Origin: Planctomycetota bacterium
GTDB lineage: Bacteria; Planctomycetota; Planctomycetia; Pirellulales; Pirellulaceae
Assembly (NCBI GenBank): GCA_014381825.1
Contig: JACNKX010000038.1
Span: 62,001 to 126,000, forward strand
Reading direction: 5' to 3'
DNA: 64,000 bases
The notes beneath the pieces were generated by a model. That model ran no database searches and was not told where the DNA came from. It saw only the letters and a list, made by a program, of their open reading frames with translations. The position numbers and the translations under genes were made by a program. This document shows, piece after piece, positions 62,771-64,000 of the stretch (positions are counted from its first letter, which is position 1; each line of letters opens with the position of its first letter).

Positions 62771-63574
62771 ATGAGTCGCTCGAAACCTGCCGCGTTACTC
62801 GTATTGATTGTGCTTGGCCTGCTGGTTCGTTACGGCGTCGGACGCGAAGGCGAAGCCAAGTTAAATCGCATCAAGGCAACCAATGCCGGTGAACTTCGAG
62901 GGTCGCTGGGCCAGGAAGTAACGATTTACGGCTCGATCGATTCGACCGGCAAGTCGTCGAGCGGACATCAGTTTTTGAACTTCTACGGCAAGCAAGTCTC
63001 GGTTTTTTGTGCCAAGGACGACGTGGCTCAGTTCAAAGACGGCAAGCCAGCAGATCTTTACAAAGGCAAGCAAATTGAGGTCATTGGCAAGCTCTCGCTG
63101 TTCAACGGCAAGCTGCAGATCAAACTAACGACACCCAAGAATATCAAGCTGCTTCTGGAGACTGCGGGTCGTTCGCCACCAAAGACCGTCGAGTTGAAGC
63201 AAGTCGGTCGCGAAGCTTGGATGAGTCCCGCGGGGCTACGTTATCAGGGACATGATCCCGAGGGTCGGACACGAGTTGAACACATCCTACGCCACACTCG
63301 AGACATCCCAGATCGCGACGGTCCTCACGGCGTGTTCGATGGCGGCAAAGGTGTTGCCTTTGCAGTGATCGATGAAGCGTGGCAGATCGCCGAAAGGCAG
63401 AAACGGCGTCCGAATGCCGAAGATGAACGCAGTTCGTATCTGATCCGGATGTCCCGTCGCGTCGGATACCTCGGTGGACGGACGGGCAAGCAACGTGGCC
63501 ATCCAGCACTTGACCGCGTGTTCATTGTTTTCGAAACTGACACGAAGAATATCGTTACTGCGTTCCCGAGATAG
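62771..63574 (+). CDS. Membrane-anchored OB-fold protein with possible nuclease-like C-terminus
   Basis: This 267-residue protein starts at the ATG at 62771 behind gagga. An N-terminal hydrophobic segment (AALLVLIVLGLLVRYGVG) serves as anchor or uncleaved signal. Residues about 35-135 look like an OB fold (GSLGQEVTIYGSIDSTGKSS, KGKQIEVIGKLSLFNGKLQI). The C-terminal 120 residues have the pattern RVEHILRHTRDIPDRDGPHG-VFDGG, then SSYLIRMSRRVGYLGGRTGK and VFIVFETDTKNIVTAFP. This resembles the BECR-type (Barnase/EndoU/ColicinE5-D/RelE-like) fold group found in toxins and phage proteins, from memory and not from a search. The paired His residues could be catalytic. It may be a planctomycete-specific family, and its function is unknown. 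Confidence 0.7.
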   Translation: MSRSKPAALLVLIVLGLLVRYGVGREGEAKLNRIKATNAGELRGSLGQEVTIYGSIDSTGKSSSGHQFLNFYGKQVSVFCAKDDVAQFKDGKPADLYKGKQIEVIGKLSLFNGKLQIKLTTPKNIKLLLETAGRSPPKTVELKQVGREAWMSPAGLRYQGHDPEGRTRVEHILRHTRDIPDRDGPHGVFDGGKGVAFAVIDEAWQIAERQKRRPNAEDERSSYLIRMSRRVGYLGGRTGKQRGHPALDRVFIVFETDTKNIVTAFPR

Positions 63575-63599
63575 TCGTTGTTTTCTGGACTGTTGACTC

Positions 63600-63887
63600 A
63601 TGAGTACGGAAGAGATCCCCCACATCTGCGAGTGTGGTTTCTGCGAACAGGGTCTGCTTCGGTTCCGCTCGTGCCCCGAGTGCGAAGCCGTCTGTGCGAT
63701 CTGCGATGAATGCGAGTTGATTTGGGAAGACGTATCGGAGGTCAGCGACGATCCGAGTATTAAGGCCTCCTGCGCCTTTCCTCGTTGCCCCGCCTGCGGT
63801 GCGAGGGAAAAAGGATGGCCCGTATTGAGTGTCGAGGAAATCCAAGACGCGGAGTTGGAAGACTACATCTCCGATAAATCCGTGTGA
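63600..63887 (+). CDS. Small Cys-rich protein, probable zinc binding
   Basis: This 95-residue protein has eleven or so cysteines in zinc-ribbon-like spacings (CECGFC, CPEC...CAICDEC, CAFPRCPAC) and an acidic C-terminus (VEEIQDAELEDYISDK). It is likely a small cytoplasmic metal-binding protein. The ATG at 63600 lies 25 bp after the OB-fold gene, so they may share a transcript. I do not recognise the family. Confidence 0.65.
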   Translation: MSTEEIPHICECGFCEQGLLRFRSCPECEAVCAICDECELIWEDVSEVSDDPSIKASCAFPRCPACGAREKGWPVLSVEEIQDAELEDYISDKSV

Positions 63888-63943
63888 GCCCGCCCTGCAC
63901 TCCTCCGCTTGCTGGGGCTGCCACCACAACAAGGACGACCAAA

Positions 63944-64000
63944 ATGACAGCCCCTTGGAATCGCCGCTCATTTCTCACTGGTCTCGGCGCGGCAAGCTTA
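63944..64000 (+). CDS. Start of a Tat-exported protein, cut by window end
   Basis: ATG at 63944 with aagga upstream begins MTAPWNRRSFLTGLGAASL, a typical twin-arginine leader, and the frame is open to the window end. Planctomycete DUF1501, sulfatase, oxidoreductase and sugar-isomerase proteins all start this way, so the product cannot be told from 19 codons. Confidence 0.65.
   Translation, partial: MTAPWNRRSFLTGLGAASL

Overview
The window looks like a chromosomal piece of a planctomycete, most likely from the Pirellulaceae (Rhodopirellula/Blastopirellula group). The basis is a set of gene families that are strongly typical of that phylum: a PSCyt1/DUF1549/DUF1553 protein next to a DUF1501 protein, twin-arginine-type leaders on small hydrolases, a giant dockerin-ended secreted protein, an FG-GAP/UnbV protein, Ser/Thr kinases with the planctomycete N-terminal module, a zinc-ribbon ExbD, and a short protein with the GGxGxI...LVV...VH motif. 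No taxonomic search was possible, so this is inference from gene content.

Layout. (1) 1-25348: the 3' part of one enormous gene, open at the window start, encoding more than 8,400 residues of acidic, Asn/Asp/Gly/Thr-rich repeats. It ends with a PPC-like domain, Ig-like segments, an FG-GAP-like region and a dockerin. It contains a perfect 1,665-bp in-frame tandem duplication near its left end and a module repeated three times further on. (2) 25470-29038: a small lipoprotein and a PAP2 phosphatase on the minus strand, divergent from an ArnT-like lipid-linked-sugar transferase, then tRNA-Phe(GAA). A probable integrase relic lies beyond the tRNA. (3) 29572-34826: cytochrome/PSD1 protein, DUF1501 protein and amidohydrolase, co-directional. 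(4) 35091-41491: a small unknown gene, then a carbohydrate-type cluster (FG-GAP/UnbV/DUF5060 fusion, Gfo/Idh/MocA oxidoreductase, VOC protein, double GNAT). (5) 41649-52392: a seven-gene operon behind a good sigma70-like promoter. It has a single-span membrane protein, an ExbB/MotA channel, two ExbD proteins (one with a zinc ribbon), a membrane-anchored PQQ beta-propeller, a TPR plus family-5 solute-binding fusion, and an exported unknown. (6) 52370-53755: a convergent Ser/Thr kinase that overlaps the operon end and shares an N-terminal module with its PQQ protein. (7) 54091-62576, minus strand: a compound palindromic element, a sodium/solute symporter, a ROK kinase, tsaE, thiL, an HtrA protease and an RlmKL methyltransferase. 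(8) 62771-64000: an OB-fold plus possible nuclease-fold protein, a Cys-rich protein, and the start of a Tat-exported protein.

The best candidate for an undescribed system is the operon at 41822-52392. A proton-driven ExbB/ExbD motor is encoded with a TonB-like single-span partner and very large periplasmic binding and scaffold proteins, but with no TonB, no outer-membrane receptor and no ABC permease in view. A kinase whose N-terminal module matches the cytoplasmic end of the scaffold protein sits at its end.
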